64,000 nucleotides of DNA from Adineta vaga (lineage: Eukaryota; Rotifera). A program made the position numbers and the translations under genes. The stretch covers positions 8,494,001 through 8,558,000 of the forward strand of contig CP075497.1 in the NCBI GenBank assembly GCA_021613535.1. Reading direction: 5' to 3'. Positions 1 through 14,026 of this stretch are shown here, one piece after another; within the stretch, counting starts at the first letter, position 1, and every line of letters starts with the position of its first letter. The notes under the pieces are model-generated. The model was not told the DNA's origin and searched no databases. It worked only from the letters and a program-made list of their open reading frames with translations.

Positions 1-52
1 CGTTATGAAATGACTTGAAGGAAAATAACCTCTCTTTTTTTATTGTCTCTAG

Positions 53-3000
53 CAACATGATCTTTATAAATATGTTCAAAGTCGAAATCAATTGACTCCA
101 CATATTTTTTGGATTGCTGATCAAGCTTATCGAAAACTTTGTCTATCGAAACAAGCACAATGTATTGCTGTTTCAGGCGAAAGTGGAGCGGGTATGATTG
201 ATAGCTTTTTTTTATTCTCACTAATTTCGTTTTCGAATAGGAAAAACGGAATCAACGAAACTTATGGTTTCACATATCATTCATTGTTCTGGAGATGCAG
301 GTGATCGTGAATTACAAAATCGAATTATTGAAGTTTGTATTCGAACAAATAAAGCTTTTGAAAAAATGGTCATTTTTTTTTGTTCATATTGATTTGTAGA
401 CATCACCATTATTGGAAGCATTTGGTAATGCACAAACGTGTATGAATCAAAATTCCAGTCGTTTTGGAAAGTATCTTCAATTAAATTTTACCGATACGGG
501 TCGAATTGTTGGAGGTAAATTTACTATGGTAGTAATTGATAAAAATAAAGTGTTGACATTTATCTTCTAGCGAAAGTCTATGATTATTTACTTGAAAAAT
601 CTCGTATTGTTCAACATGGTCCTGGTGAACGTACATTTCACTTTTTTTATTATCTTTTTGCTGGTTTGGAAAAAGAAGCTTTAGAATATTTCTATCTGGA
701 TGATCCAGAAACTTATCGGTATTGAAAATTTTGTTTGTTAACAAGAACATCTATCACAACATTCATCTATTTCTAGAATTATGAAAGATTCATGTGGAGG
801 AAAAGTATTTCCTAGTCGATCAGATTTTAAACATTGTCGACAAATGTTTAATACACATAAAGAAATTATGCGAAGAGTGGGATTTACTGATGAAGTAATG
901 CATTTCTTTTTTTCAAAGTTAAAATAAGAAAGGAGTAAACACATATATTCATTTAGGATATTAATATGGTATTTACAATACTATCAGCAATACTTCATTT
1001 AACAAATATTCGATTTTCACATGATGATGAAACAGATGGAGTTTATATTGAAGATGAATATCCTTTAGAAGTTGGTAAGTGATTTAATTACGCGTTGTGA
1101 AAAGTAGATGGAATTTATTAATTTGAGTTTATTGCTATTTTTAAAAAATCGAACAATATATATCGAATCTTCTCTGTTTATTTATAGTATGTACTCTTCT
1201 TGCACTTGATCAAGAGATTCTTACAATGGCTCTTATATCAACATTTAGTATAACAAAAGGTATATTATTCTGAATAATCTTAGAAATCTTCTTCAGTTGA
1301 TAAATGATTTTATTAGGTGAACGTGTCATTAGTTTAAAAAATTCTGATCAAGCTAATGATTGTCGTGATGCATTAGCTAAAGCTTTGTATGAACGATTAT
1401 TTTCATGGATTGTTAAACAAATAAATACACTTTTACAACCAAATCGACGGTAAGTTTCTTTAGTTTTTCAAAATATTCCTTTATTCATTTCTTTCTATTT
1501 CATAGACATAATCAAACTGATGATAATATCTATCGTACTTGTTCAATATTAGATATGTCAGGTTTTGAAAATTTCCAAGTGAATAGTTTCGAACAATTGT
1601 GTATCAATGTGGCAAATGAACATCTACAGTATTATTTCAATGAACATATTTTTCTACAAGAAGAACAAGATTATCGAACTGAAGGTGTTCCATGTGAAAA
1701 AGTTGAATTTCAAAATAATGAAGATTTAATTGAATTATTCATGGGTGTAAGTTCTAATTATTTTTTTTTACATTTTTCAATGTTCTATTAAATATTAGAC
1801 ATTGGGAATATTTGCATTGCTTGATGAAGAATCTCGTTTTCCTAAAGCAAATGATGAATCACTCGTACAAAAGTTTCATAGTCATTGTAAAAATCATCCA
1901 CGATATATTAAACCACGAGGCAATGAAACAGCATTTGGTATCCATCATTATGCTGGAAAAGTAAGAGAATAATCTAGAGAAAAACTTTGAATAATAATCA
2001 TTTTGATTTAGGTTGTCTATGATGCTCGTGGACTTTTAGAAAAAAATCGAGATAATCTCAGTGCAAATTTAATTGAGTGTTTGGAAAAGAGTGGAACGGA
2101 ATTAATTAGTTATTTATTCACTGTTAATGATGATATCAACAGTCCGCCTGATACCTTTGCATCATCAGCGTAAGAAAATAATGCTCTTCAGATCAATTCA
2201 GTTGTTAATACACAAAACAAACATTCAACGCATTCTTTCTCGAATAGATTTCATAATTGAGTTACATACCATATCTAATAGAAATCAGAGAATCAACATA
2301 TCATTAGTCTTTGGACATTTATGTTTGTTTACCAAACGAATCTCTCTCTCTGTACACGCAACACTAGTGAAGTCCTACATAATTCTAAACTCTTATAGAT
2401 CATTGATTCATATGACTCAATCATTGAATGAAATTTAAACTCTCTAATTTTGTTCAATAATCTTCGGAGGAATATAAACTAGTCTATATCGATTGAAACA
2501 GATTTGTTTTAAATATAATATTTAGTTCACCATCTGGAACAACAAACAAATTAAAAGCAGGCTCACTTCATCCGTTGCGTCGTCCAAAATCGTATGATAT
2601 TGAACGTACGAAAGAGAATTTCAGTCAAAAAACGGCGAAATCACTTCGACAAGAATCGTATGTTATTCGTGATGATTACATCAGAGAAAAACAAATTTAA
2701 ATCTCTCAAACTTTTTATTATTATTATAGACGACCATTCAAAGCTAATACAATTCAAAAGGAACGTTTCAGTCAAAATACAGTTGCACTTCATTTTAGAG
2801 TAAACAAGATATCTTTAAGAAAAATATGTTTATTGAAAATTATTCTTCGTTTAGAATTCATTGGCTGAATTACTCGATAAAATGAAAGATGCTGAACCAT
2901 CTTTTGTAAGGTATGTAAAATTCATTATTGCATTAATGCACTTGTACTACCTTTTTTCGTGACAATACAAAAAGAAATTGTGTCCGAATCAGTAGGAGTC

Positions 3001-6000
3001 AAAGGCTCAGTATTTGTCACATGTGTAGTTAATTAAGCTCGATGTTTTTTTTTGTTCGTACGACGTGCTTGGATGATGGTTAATTGTGATGGATGTAATA
3101 GATCTATTGTATGTATCAATCTATCGATTAGTTTCGAACGATGAGTATTGAAGTCATCATTTGATATTTATGAATAATTCGTATGTCTTCGAACGAATAT
3201 GTCGAACTTTAATTTGTTTTCATCAAAAACTGATTTGAAAAAATTCTTATCTAAAACTGAAAAAGTTCTGTGTTCAAATGATTCGTGGCAAGATCTATCT
3301 GGTATAACTTCAACATTAACATTTGATAATACCAGCTGGAAAAGTGTTCATCATTACACAACACTATCGAAAGCATTTGGTCTCGATGATGAATCAACAG
3401 GTTATTGTCGACTAGATCGAGGAGGACATTGGCTTCTGCGATCACCTCCGCCACTTCTCCATAACGATGCAAATAAAGTCGTAACATATTATGATAAAAA
3501 ACGTTTATCAAGAGATTCAAATACACAACGAACATTTCCCGATTCATTTGAAAGTTTATCTGTTTCGATTAATTTCAATGTACCAACTGATCAACTGTTG
3601 ACAAGTATGGATGGTAGTTATGGATACAATGAAGTGATTTGGAGAGATAAATTTCGACAATATCAAAATCTATCATCTGATGATACTTGCAGGACATCGA
3701 GGTAGATGAAAAACGAATTCATCATATCGTAGTATTGCCCATTAGAAAGACATATCTTAAAGATATTGAGAAATGAAATAATCTTACTCGTATTATTACG
3801 ATTCCTACAGTAATAGTATAATTCAGAATTATGATTATAGTTTGTAAACACGTTATACTCCTTTGAATTTTTATCTACAGATGTATTAAACCAAATCATG
3901 GTAAAGTAGCAAATCAATTTGATGAAGAATTAGTTCAAGAACAATTACGTTATAATGGTATTTTGGAAATATCTTACATAAGAAATCAAGGTTGGCCAGT
4001 TCGTTTTACATTTGAAGAATTTTTCAAACGGTTAGTATATTTTCATCTATTAAATTACATTTTATTTTTCTAATCTTCGTCAATAGATATAAATTTATTT
4101 CTTATCCTCAAAGCAGTCCAATAAGAATCAATGGAATAACATGTGAAAGAATTTTCAAAGATTTATCTTTAACTGAATATTTGATTGGAAAATCTAAAGT
4201 AATAAATTATTTTTCTTTCTTTTTTTTCATTTGATCATATGAAAGAAACAATTTGGTATTCGTAGGTATTTTTGAAATTAGAACATTTGGAAATATTGAA
4301 TCAACATTATGAAAAATATATGTCCAATATAATTAAATGTCAAAAAGTAGTGAAAGGTTTTCTTGTACGACGAAATCTCCTACGTAAAGCAAAACAATAT
4401 GCTAATGAACGACATAGTTTATTAACACATGTACATTCAACTGGAAAACGAACAATTGAAAAACTTATTTCATTACCAAAAGTAACGACAATTTTTCTTT
4501 GTAGCATGATTTCTGTTAGATTCGATGGAATTTATTTAGATTTCACCAAAAAATATTAAGAAAATATTACCGAAAGCGGATGGGAAAAATGGACGATCTG
4601 GTCATTTTATTAAGAAGAAATCTAAAGATCAAAAGAAGATCGTAACAGATGTATCAGATCGAATAACAGAACAAGAGCATGAGGAAATGCGTCGTGTAGC
4701 GAAAGTAATAATTTATTTCTTTTCAAAAAAAAGAGAAACTTTTAATTATCACCATTCTTATAGAAATTACAATTGCTCGATCAAGATGAAATCGATGAAT
4801 TAGATAATGGCGATCATCAAGTCGCTTTATCCCATCAACCTGTTTATGATATGAAGATATCAGATGGTTTTAAATCATCATTAGAAGGTTTGTCAGAACG
4901 TGAAGTTCGTATTCTTGTTCAAGATGAATTTACACCGAATACAAATAAACCAGGTCAACATAAAAATCGTCCTGATCTTGAAGCAAATATTCAGTTCGGT
5001 TCAGGACTACCTGGTACAACAACATCACCACCACCAGATAAACCGTTAAGAGTACATGATGGTGCATTAGCTATGATGGCTGCAAATATACCTATTGCAC
5101 CAACAATGAGTTTAACCACGGCAGAGCAATTAATTCGAGAGACAAAAGTTGCCGGAACAAGTGGCGATTTATTTATGACTGGTAAAGATTTTTAAAGAGG
5201 AAAAAAGTGTATATATATATATATATTTATGTATGATGATTAGATTGGGAAGTTGGACCAGAAGATAAGAAACAATCAAGACCAGCACGTTCAAAATCGG
5301 AACCAAGAAATTTATTAGCTGATTTATATGATGAAAATATGTTATCAGAACAAAAACGTGGCATGGTCAAGAAAATTCTTATGTTACAAAGACAAAAATT
5401 CAGAGATAATCAAGCACGTAAAACACGAAAAACTAATGATTTAGAAAATTCAACTTATAGTTTTGGTTGTACGAATCAATCATCGAAAAATGATGATGCA
5501 CAACCATTATTTGAAGAGTATTAACTCATTGAACCAATGACATTAGTACGACTATATTTCTTTTTTCTTTAGAGATAATTTAGAATGTTGGGACGCAGCT
5601 AGAACAATGAATGTTCAAGAAGCATATGAAAAAACAATACATTGTTATCGTCTATCAATGCGTTTATTAAAAATTGCTACATATGTTGCACTAAATATTG
5701 GTGTATTATTAACAGCACTTGTTAGTAAAGGAGCGTTACTACTTATGACGAACTCGGTGGCTAAAGTGCAAGAGGTAAGCAAAAACTGAACGAATCAATC
5801 TATTTCATACTCCTCAATTTGTTTCAGACACCTTATCAAGAACGTTGGGTATGGATGTTATTGATATCTGTATGTGCTCCATATATTTTTACATTCGTGG
5901 ACAGTTTTGGTAAATGTTTATTTGGGAACAAACCATGGCCAACTGTAAAGATTTTTACTGTTGTATGTTATCCTTCAATTGATGTCAAATAATTTAATTT

Positions 6001-9000
6001 TTTGACATTTTTATTCCTAGGTGTTTTTTATCGAAACTTTGCATAGTTTTGGTATAGCAATATTTGTTTTTCATATATTACCAAAATTAGATGCAGCACG
6101 AAGTTTATTGATAATGAATGCTGTTTGTCTTGTACCGGCCTTTTTGAAACTCTTTTTGACGAAATCTAATTCTTCAATTGTACGACGAAGTCTTCTTTTT
6201 CTAATGGATTTTTTTGCATTTGCTATGCAATGTTCATGTGTTGGAATTGCATTAGCATCGAAATTTCTCAAAAATGATGGTCCAATTACCATTTCCACCA
6301 CAATATCATCATTATTTTTACCAACAACTACAATTCCACTTCCATTATTAAATCGGCATCGACGACAAGACGAATTTATTGGTGGTAATGTAGACTTATT
6401 AAGTCCTGCCATTGGAGGAAATAATGACAATTTCATATTCACAACACCTGCTAGCAATATGAGTTCAATTGATCAAAATCTACAAACAATTCTAGGTGGA
6501 TTTCATATTGAATGGGAATTACCAGTTGCTTTAATACTTGTTTCACTTGCTTGGTAAGTTGATATTGTTGAAAAACAGACATGAAATTCTGTGTATGCTT
6601 GTTTTTCTTCATAGGTGGGAGAATTTTGTTGATCGCGATATTAAAATTGGTGGTCGTACATTAGTTCATATGAAATTATTAAAAGAAAATATTATTGCAA
6701 CACGATCAAAAACATCGATTATAATGACCTGTTGGAAAATTATTGTTACTGTTCTCTTTGCTTATATCTTTCATCATGGAATCTTCAATACATCTGTTGT
6801 TTTTCCAACGAGTAGCAATAGTGAACAATTAGAAGATCCATTACCAAAACTATCATCTGGACAAAATTCTTGGGCAGCATTAGGTTTTGATCAACAACCA
6901 TCGCAAGGAATGTTTCCAATTCTACCACCACGTGAACGTCGTTCTATTGAAAACACTTCCGCATATATAAGACGTCATAAAAGACAAATGGAAGGCGATT
7001 TACCATCGAATTATGCATACGATGATGAATCAGTGAATTCAATGGGTGGCGGTGGTGGTGGAGGAAATATGCAAGGTCCAGAACCACCAAATCCGAAGGA
7101 TCGTTGGATTATTTATTTAACTCCGATGATATTGAAAGTGATATCAGATGCTTTATGTTTCTATATGGGTCGATTGGCATGTAAGCTTTGTATGCAACGA
7201 ATATGTTTTGCTTTACCAATCACATTAGTAACACCATTAGCATTAACAATATTACTTGTCATGTGTTCTGTTGCACCTCAATCGACAGTATTTATTGAAA
7301 ACTTTCTTTTTTGGAGTTGTTATGCTGATTATGCGAAAGAATCATTTAAATGGCAAGTCATTTGTGGTCTATTTCTTTGGTGGTTATCGGAATTGTGGAT
7401 TGGTGGACATATTTGGTTTGGTAAAAGTCAACGTTTAGCATTTACAGAACGGTAAATAAGTTTATCTAATCGATTGAAAAGAAAATATCCGATAATTCTC
7501 TTTCAGTTTATTTGTTTCACCACGTTATTGTGCGACATTACTGGAACAATCACTGATGATGAATCGACGTCGGAATGAACGTGATGAATTATTAGGTGCA
7601 GCGTTTGATGAAATGGGCACGACAACAAATGGTGAAACGGAATTCGATGAACAAAGTATTGAAGAATTATCAATGGAAAAGAAATTAAGTGCTGATGTTC
7701 ATACAAAAATCTATTCCTGTGCAACAATGTGGCATGAAACTGAAACTGAAATGTTACAATTATTGAAATCAATCATGAGGTATGCTTAATTTTTCTGCCC
7801 GACAAAAAGATCTTCAAATTTGTTTGATTATGTAAAACATGATACGACATAAATCATTATTTTAGATTGGACAGCGATCAATGTGCTCGTCGAACAGCTC
7901 GAAATTACTTACATTTAAAGGATCTAGATTATTATGAATATGAAGGACATATTTTCTTTGATGATGCTATGGAAGAAGATGATAATAATGAACAAGTACC
8001 AAACAAATTCGTTCAACAATTACTTGGTGTTGTCGATCGTGCTGCTACGTATGTTTTGATTTCTTTTCTTATTTGTTTGTATTTTATCAATTTAAATATA
8101 TTCAATAGTGCTATTCATCAATGTCCGATGAAAATTCCACCTCCATTTAAAACTCCAACACCGTATGGTGGTCGATTAACATGGGTTTTACCAGGTGGAA
8201 ATTTTCTCATTGCACATATCAAAGATAAAACAAAAATTCGACATAAAAAACGTTGGAGTCAAGTAAGTAACTGTATTTGTGGTATTGTAATTTTCTTAAG
8301 ATGAATATTTAGGTTATGTATATGTACTATTTACTTGGTTATCGTTTATTTGGTGATTTGAATATCATCGAAAAATTGTATAAGAGAAAACGTAAAAAGA
8401 ATTCATCGAAAAATAAATCGAAATTATTCAAAGGATTTGGAAATTTACTTAATAATATGGATAATAAAAAACGAATACAAGTAAAGATATTTTGTTTTTC
8501 AAAATAAAGAATTGTATCGATTACAAAAATGTATTTTTCATTCTATAGATGGAAAATACATATCTGTTAGCACTTGATGGTGATGTAGATTTTCATCCAG
8601 AAGCTGTTCGATTACTTGTGGATCGAATGAAGAAAAATAAAAAAGTCGGTGCTGCTTGTGGACGTATTCATCCGATTGGAAGTGGTATGATCTTTCTACC
8701 AAATCCAAAGAAGTTTTTCTTTGTTCTTATTTATGAAAACTATTATAGGTCCAGTTGTTTGGTATCAAAAATTTGAATATGCTATTGGTCATTGGCTTCA
8801 AAAAGCAACGGAACATATTTTAGGTTGTGTGGTAAGTCAAGAATTTATCTAGTTGATATGAAAAGAATACTTTTTTTCTCTTTTTGTATAGATGTGTAGT
8901 CCAGGTTGTTTCAGTCTTTTTCGTGGTTCAGCATTGATGGATGATCATGTTCTTCGAACATATTGTACGAAATCATTGGAAGCTCGACACTATGTTCAAT

Positions 9001-11757
9001 ATGATCAAGGTCTTTTTTTCTTTTTTGGAAAAAAAAAGTATTCTCTTATATATTCTGTTCTATTCTAATAGGTGAAGATCGATGGTTATGTACACTACTG
9101 TTACAAGAAGGTTATCGAGTTGAATATTGTGCTGCATCAGATGCATTGACTTATGCGCCAGAATCATTTCATGTTTGTTATAACTTAATATCTTAGTTTG
9201 AAAGAGAAAAAGTTTAATCTCGCTGAATTTTCTAGGAATTTTTTAATCAACGTCGTCGATGGGTACCATCTACAATTGCAAATATTATTGATTTTCTTGC
9301 TGAATATAAAAGAATTGTACTTGTCAATGACAGTATCTCATATCTATATATTGTCTATCAACTTTTTCTAATGGTTTCAACAGTTCTCGGTCCAGCAACA
9401 GTACTTCTGATGATTATTGGTGCATTCAATGCTTGTTTTGGTATGTTTACACTTTTCTTTCTATATTTTCTTTCAATGGACTTATTAAATTACGATTTTT
9501 GTATAGGTACAAGTCTTTGGCAATCGATGTATATGTCTGTTTTACCTGCATTCTTCTATCTTCTTCTATGTTTTCATACTACAACTGATTTTCAAATACG
9601 TGCTGCTGCTTTCTTTTCTGCTGTTTATGCAATCATCATGATGGCTGTTATTGTTGGTACAACGATTCAAATTGCAGAAGATTCTTGGACTTCACCGAAT
9701 GCAGTGTTTCTCATGTTGCTATTATCCATCAATTTCATAGCTGCTTGTGTACATCCACAAGAATTTTGTTGTGTTATTCCAGGTTTACTCTATTTCTTGT
9801 GTATACCAAGTGGCTATCTATTTTTAATTATTTATTCACTCTGTAATCTTAATATTGTTTCATGGGGTACGAGAGAAGCACCGAAAAAAGTGAAAAAAAA
9901 TCAAAGCAAAGAAGAAATTGAACGTGCACGATTACAGGAACTAACACAAGTGAAAAAGAAATCTGCAGGATTTTTCAATCAAGTAAGAATATTTAATGAC
10001 TTGTAAGAGAAATTCTTATTGATTTATATCTTGTGAAACAAATAAAAGGTATTTGCAAATTTCAATTTTAAAAAATATGATGAACGAGTTCGTACATATG
10101 CACGCAAATGGCTTGGACTTGAACGATCTGGATTGAATGGTATTCTTTTGAAACAAATCCTCGGTGCTATGGAACGAATGGAAAAAGTAATTTCTTTTTG
10201 ATTTTCCATGTTTGAAGATAAGAAATTTGTTTTCAGCATAAATATGATGAAGAAATGGATGCTTTTGCAACACAAGGTATCTATCCGCCAACAGGTAAAA
10301 CACAAATGGGATCTGAAATTGATGCGAAATATGGTCTATTACAATTGGCAGCACGAGCGGCCACTCCACAAACAACTAGTGGACCAAATACTCGTGCTAG
10401 TTATCCACAAATAGATTCTCAACAACAATTAATTTATCGTGGACTTAATAATGCACGAAGTACACCCTATGGACAAATCATGTCCTATGCAGGAATATCA
10501 TGTGCAATTGAATCGCCACAAGTAGTGATTAAACGTGATGAATTAGGTGAGTATTTGTAAATTGAATTCATCCTTATACGTGCTATATTTTTTAGTTAAT
10601 CCTGCATGGATATTTCAAGAATCATTACAAGATTCAAAAGTAGTAATGCTTGATCCACGTGAAGTGAAGTTTTTTCAAGATGTTATTGGTCGTTATTTAT
10701 ATCCATTAGTTGAAGATAAAGATCATCAAAAAAAGATGGTCAGTGATTTGAAAGGACTTCGTAATAATTGTTGTTTTGTCTTCTTTATGCTCAATACTTT
10801 ATGGATTGTAATTATCTTTTCTTTTCAACTCGTTTCTGAACGTATTCGTGATTATGTCTTTATACCAATTAAGCGTTTACATAATGAACCGTTACGTTTT
10901 GAACCATTGGGTTTCGGATTTTTAGTTTTCTTTGCAAGTATTTTATTGGTACAATTTATTTCGATGTTATGGCATCGATATGGAACATTATTACATTTAT
11001 TAGCATCAACAGATTTAAAACTTGCTCAAAGTAGTAATGGTAAAATGGACTTGGTCATCGACGTGGAGATTTCACGATGGATAATGTTGAAGATGCTGTT
11101 GCACAAGTAAAAGTTTTACAAGGACCAAAAGGTTTTCATGCTGAAGATTTACCGGAACCAGATTATGATCTTGATCTCGATGATGATCGACAAGCAACTG
11201 AACCTGATCTATCAACAACAGGTCTTGTGTATCATACTAATGCACCACGTTATATTAAAAATTCGACTTGTACATCACAACAATGGAGTGATATAGCAAA
11301 AGTGAATGATATGCAACGAAATTTAGATACAACTGATCATAGCGATATCAGTCAAATGTAAGATACCGTCTTATTCTTAAGTTTTATTCAATAAATAAGT
11401 TTGTTGTTTAGGGCTGGTTATATCTCAGGTTCAGTTAAAACATATGGTAGTAATTACGAAGCTATCAAAAAACATCAAATATCGAATAAACGTCATTTAT
11501 ATAATAAATCCTTGGATCATGTTTTTAGATCTCGTTATCATGCATTAACACAACAACAACATCAACCACAAAAGAATCCACGAGCTAAATTAACAGATGT
11601 CTTTCAACAACAACAAGGTGCTTTACCTCGAGCTAGACGTACATCAAGTGCATTAACAGTACGTGATAGTGTCAATGGTGCTAATCATAATCATCAATCG
11701 GCGATCATGAAAAAACATCGAAGGAAATCCAAAGATCGACACTTAGAACATTTGTAG
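53..11757 (+). CDS. Chitin synthase with N-terminal myosin motor domain (5' partial)
   Basis: This is a membrane glycosyltransferase (GT2) that makes and extrudes chitin, joined to a myosin head. Nearly 40 exons give roughly 2,750 visible codons, and the gene starts before the window. The motor keeps its P-loop (GESGAGKTE, split by an intron at 192-240), switch I (NSSRFGK, about 450-470) and switch II (DMSGFE, about 1555), then the RCIKPN segment (3881) and an IQ-like stretch near 4340. Transmembrane blocks follow at about 5640-7400. The catalytic part has CATMWHE (about 7720), TPYGGRL (about 8160), LALDGDVDF (about 8570), EDRW (about 9075), QRRRW (about 9250) and WGTRE (about 9865). More membrane helices follow, then a polar C-terminal tail. 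The exon at 10596-11358 changes frame between 11044 and 11108, with the sign of one missing base. The myosin fusion is typical of spiralian chitin synthases. Motor activity is inferred from the conserved residues only. Confidence 0.95.
3199..3701 (+). CDS. Unexplained 167-codon open frame inside a chitin synthase intron (alternative first exon or nested gene)
   Basis: The motor-domain intron at 2911-3880 is 970 nt, far longer than its neighbours, and holds an ATG-started frame with coding-like composition. The protein is Ser/Asp/Thr-rich and contains [16 protein letters not shown] do not recognise it. The frame runs into a splice donor (TCGAG then GTAGAT at 3702) whose phase equals that of the normal donor at 2911. 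It could therefore splice onto the RCIKPN exon at 3881. I see no acceptor AG between the upstream in-frame stop (3175) and the ATG, so it fits an alternative first exon better than a cassette exon. Such an isoform would lack the ATP-binding half of the motor. It could also be a fossil exon or a chance open frame. Confidence 0.45.
5210..5226. repeat. (TA)n microsatellite in a chitin synthase intron
   Basis: A run of alternating TA lies inside the intron after the exon ending near 5181. Similar short TA runs occur at about 11897, 13896, 15038, 16384 and 63568, all in introns or between genes. Confidence 0.9.
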
Positions 11758-12183
11758 TGTGTGTATCTGTATGAATATATGTATCTTTCATTTTCTTTTG
11801 TTTTCCATAATATATACTAATAGTGAGATGTATCGAAAATTGATTTCTCTATATGCATTACTCATAATCAACGTATGATTGATAGAACATGAATATATAT
11901 ATATATATACATATTATTTTGCATCATCATTATTCACTATTCTCGAAAAAGTTTCATTTCATGGTAAATCAACTCGATGTGTTAACCATACGAAATCATT
12001 TTGATAATTGAAAATCGATCGAAGTTTTCTGTTCACATCGTACATCGACATCTATCGAAAGAAAGAGATCAGCTGGTTATTTAAATACAACCAACAGCTA
12101 TAGAAATAGATGATGACTTTTTTTTGACTTTTCTATTTTAATCATGATGATGAATCAAACGTTCTTTTTTTTTAGAAGAAAAG
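11758..12183. other. Gap between chitin synthase and PIGC
   Basis: This is AT-rich sequence with no coding frame. It holds the chitin synthase 3' UTR and a TA run near 11897. It ends in a long T tract and AG at 12174-12175, only 8 nt before the PIGC start codon, which could be a trans- or cis-splice acceptor. Confidence 0.6.
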
Positions 12184-13330
12184 ATGCTTTCAAATCAATA
12201 TCAAAAAGTTCTTTATGATGTTTCTTCTCATGATTTTCGAATTCTTGATGATGATCATGAATATAAAATGACAAGCGAAATTAATAAATCAATATCTTCA
12301 TCATCATCATATCATCAGATCTATTGGTCAACAGTCGCTGAATCAGGTTTAATCACTCAACAAGTAAGCTTGTAAGTATTCAACTATTTCTATCGAATTC
12401 TTATTGAACATATTTCTAGAATCGTCTTATTTACAATTCTGTTCGTTCATTTGAATTCAAATGATCTTCAACCGACGAATATTTTAATTGTCAATGCATT
12501 GATTGGTATCATAGGATTATTTCTTTATCGAAGACATATTAGTATAAAATTATGTAAGAACCAACTGTTGATTATTGATTCTTATTGGAAACAATACTTA
12601 TTTTAGTACAAGAAAATTTCAAAACATTATCAATTTTTCTTCTATTTGGTTCTTTGGTATCACCTGTTGTATTTACTTTAACAAAAACTATTAGTACAGA
12701 TACAATTTATGCTATGAGTACATTAATGATGTTAACTCATTTGATATTTTATGATTATGGATCGGAAAGTGCAATGTAAGATTGTTTGAATATCAAATAT
12801 CTATATTGATCGATCCATTATGAGAATATTTAGGGTACAAAAAGCATTATCATTCAGTGTAGCTTTATTTTCATCTGTTTGTCTTGCATCACGTTTATCT
12901 ACATCGTTTCATACATTTTGTTTGGTTACATCAGCGGTATTAGTATTTGCCCTTTGGCCAGAATTACGAAAATATATCAAAGTAATGAAAAACAAAACTC
13001 TATTAAGATTGTCTTGTATCTTTTCTTTTTATTTAGGAATCAAGTTTTGGATTGTTTTCAATCTTAACTGTTGTACATATATTTGCATGTGTGATACTCT
13101 TATCTCGTCTTTCATTGTTACATACAATTCTTTATTCATTAGCAATACTCTGTTTAACATTTCTCTGTCCATTATGGCTTGTTTCATTACAGAAATATAA
13201 AATGTATGAATGAAAATTTTGTTCAAAAAAACTCGAATTTATCTTTTTTTCTCTCAATTTCTTTAGATCAATTCGTGGTGCATGGGAAGAAGCTGTTGTT
13301 CCAGAACAAATAAAAGATAAATTTGCATAA
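12184..13330 (+). CDS. PIGC: GPI N-acetylglucosaminyltransferase subunit C (GPI2 family)
   Basis: PIG-C is a multi-pass ER membrane subunit of the GPI-GlcNAc transferase, which adds GlcNAc to phosphatidylinositol in the first step of GPI-anchor synthesis. Six exons splice into a continuous frame of close to 290 residues, near the usual family length. The N-terminus has the family's W-x-K-VLY-like opening (YQKVLYD) and a YWSTVAESG segment. Several hydrophobic helices follow, among them SVCLASRLSTSFH and FALWPELRKY, which align with the conserved SVCLASRLPRSLH and FALWP of animal PIG-C. The C-terminus, RGAWEEA, matches the family's GPWDEAEI end. The ATG follows a T-tract and AG by 8 nt. Confidence 0.93.
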
Positions 13331-13352
13331 CTATTATTATTGTCTATTCTTG

Positions 13353-13358
13353 AATAAA
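13353..13358 (+). terminator. Poly(A) signal of PIGC
   Basis: A canonical AATAAA lies 22 nt after the PIGC stop codon and is followed by an A run. Confidence 0.5.
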
Positions 13359-13950
13359 AAAAACTGAGTTCTTCTGCCTCTGTTTTATTCATACTCTATA
13401 GTTAAGAGGAGTCTATTTCTTTTCTTTTTTTTATACTTATTCTTCGTTTAAATGAATCAATAGAATTTCAGTTGTTTCTTTGACAAATAGTAGAGTAATC
13501 ATTTATTTTTTCGTATATACAAAAGAAGAAGTAAAAAGGTTATTTTATCGAATCACGTAATGCGATGTTTCTCTCATAAATATATATGTAAACGATTATT
13601 CAGATGATTAACTTATAGTTATAATGTAATTGTGATTTTTCGGTAACGATAAGAGATACGTTAAATATGCTATGGACTTCTTTTCATCTGTTTCTCTAGA
13701 TCATATCTTTATTTATTTTGTTTCAACATTATGTCATTCCGACGATCAGTTAACAATTGAATCAAAAAAACAGAATTGAACAAGTAAGTCGTTTCCGCAA
13801 ATTACTATTAACAATAGATTAAACAATCTTTTATCACAAACATATGTTATTCTTTTCCTGTTCATGTCTTACAGCTTTTCATTGAACATTGATATGTATA
13901 TATATATTTATATACACTCTTCGATGTTGAATAAATGTAAAAGGAAGGAA

Positions 13951-14026
13951 ATAATCAACTCGCTATCGGCAAACATCAGCACATGTAACAAGTCTATTCC
14001 TGCCGAATATTTATCTAGTTGATTAT
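13951..14026. repeat. Nested inverted repeat able to form a hairpin
   Basis: ATAATCAACT at 13951-13960 is the exact reverse complement of 14017-14026. Inside it, CGGCA at 13967-13971 pairs with TGCCG at 14001-14005, extended by TAT/ATA with one bulge. This gives about 18 paired bases around a 29-nt loop. A 10-bp outer arm alone is expected by chance a few times in 64 kb, so function is unproven. Confidence 0.4.

Noticed and set aside
2127-2438. 103-codon + strand frame overlapping chitin synthase exon and intron
   Set aside because: It starts inside a motor exon in another frame and has a composition typical of translated AT-rich intron. The long intron at 2172-2526 explains it.
6071-6457. 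128-codon minus-strand frame opposite chitin synthase
   Set aside because: Antisense shadow of a conserved membrane exon, with no signals of its own.
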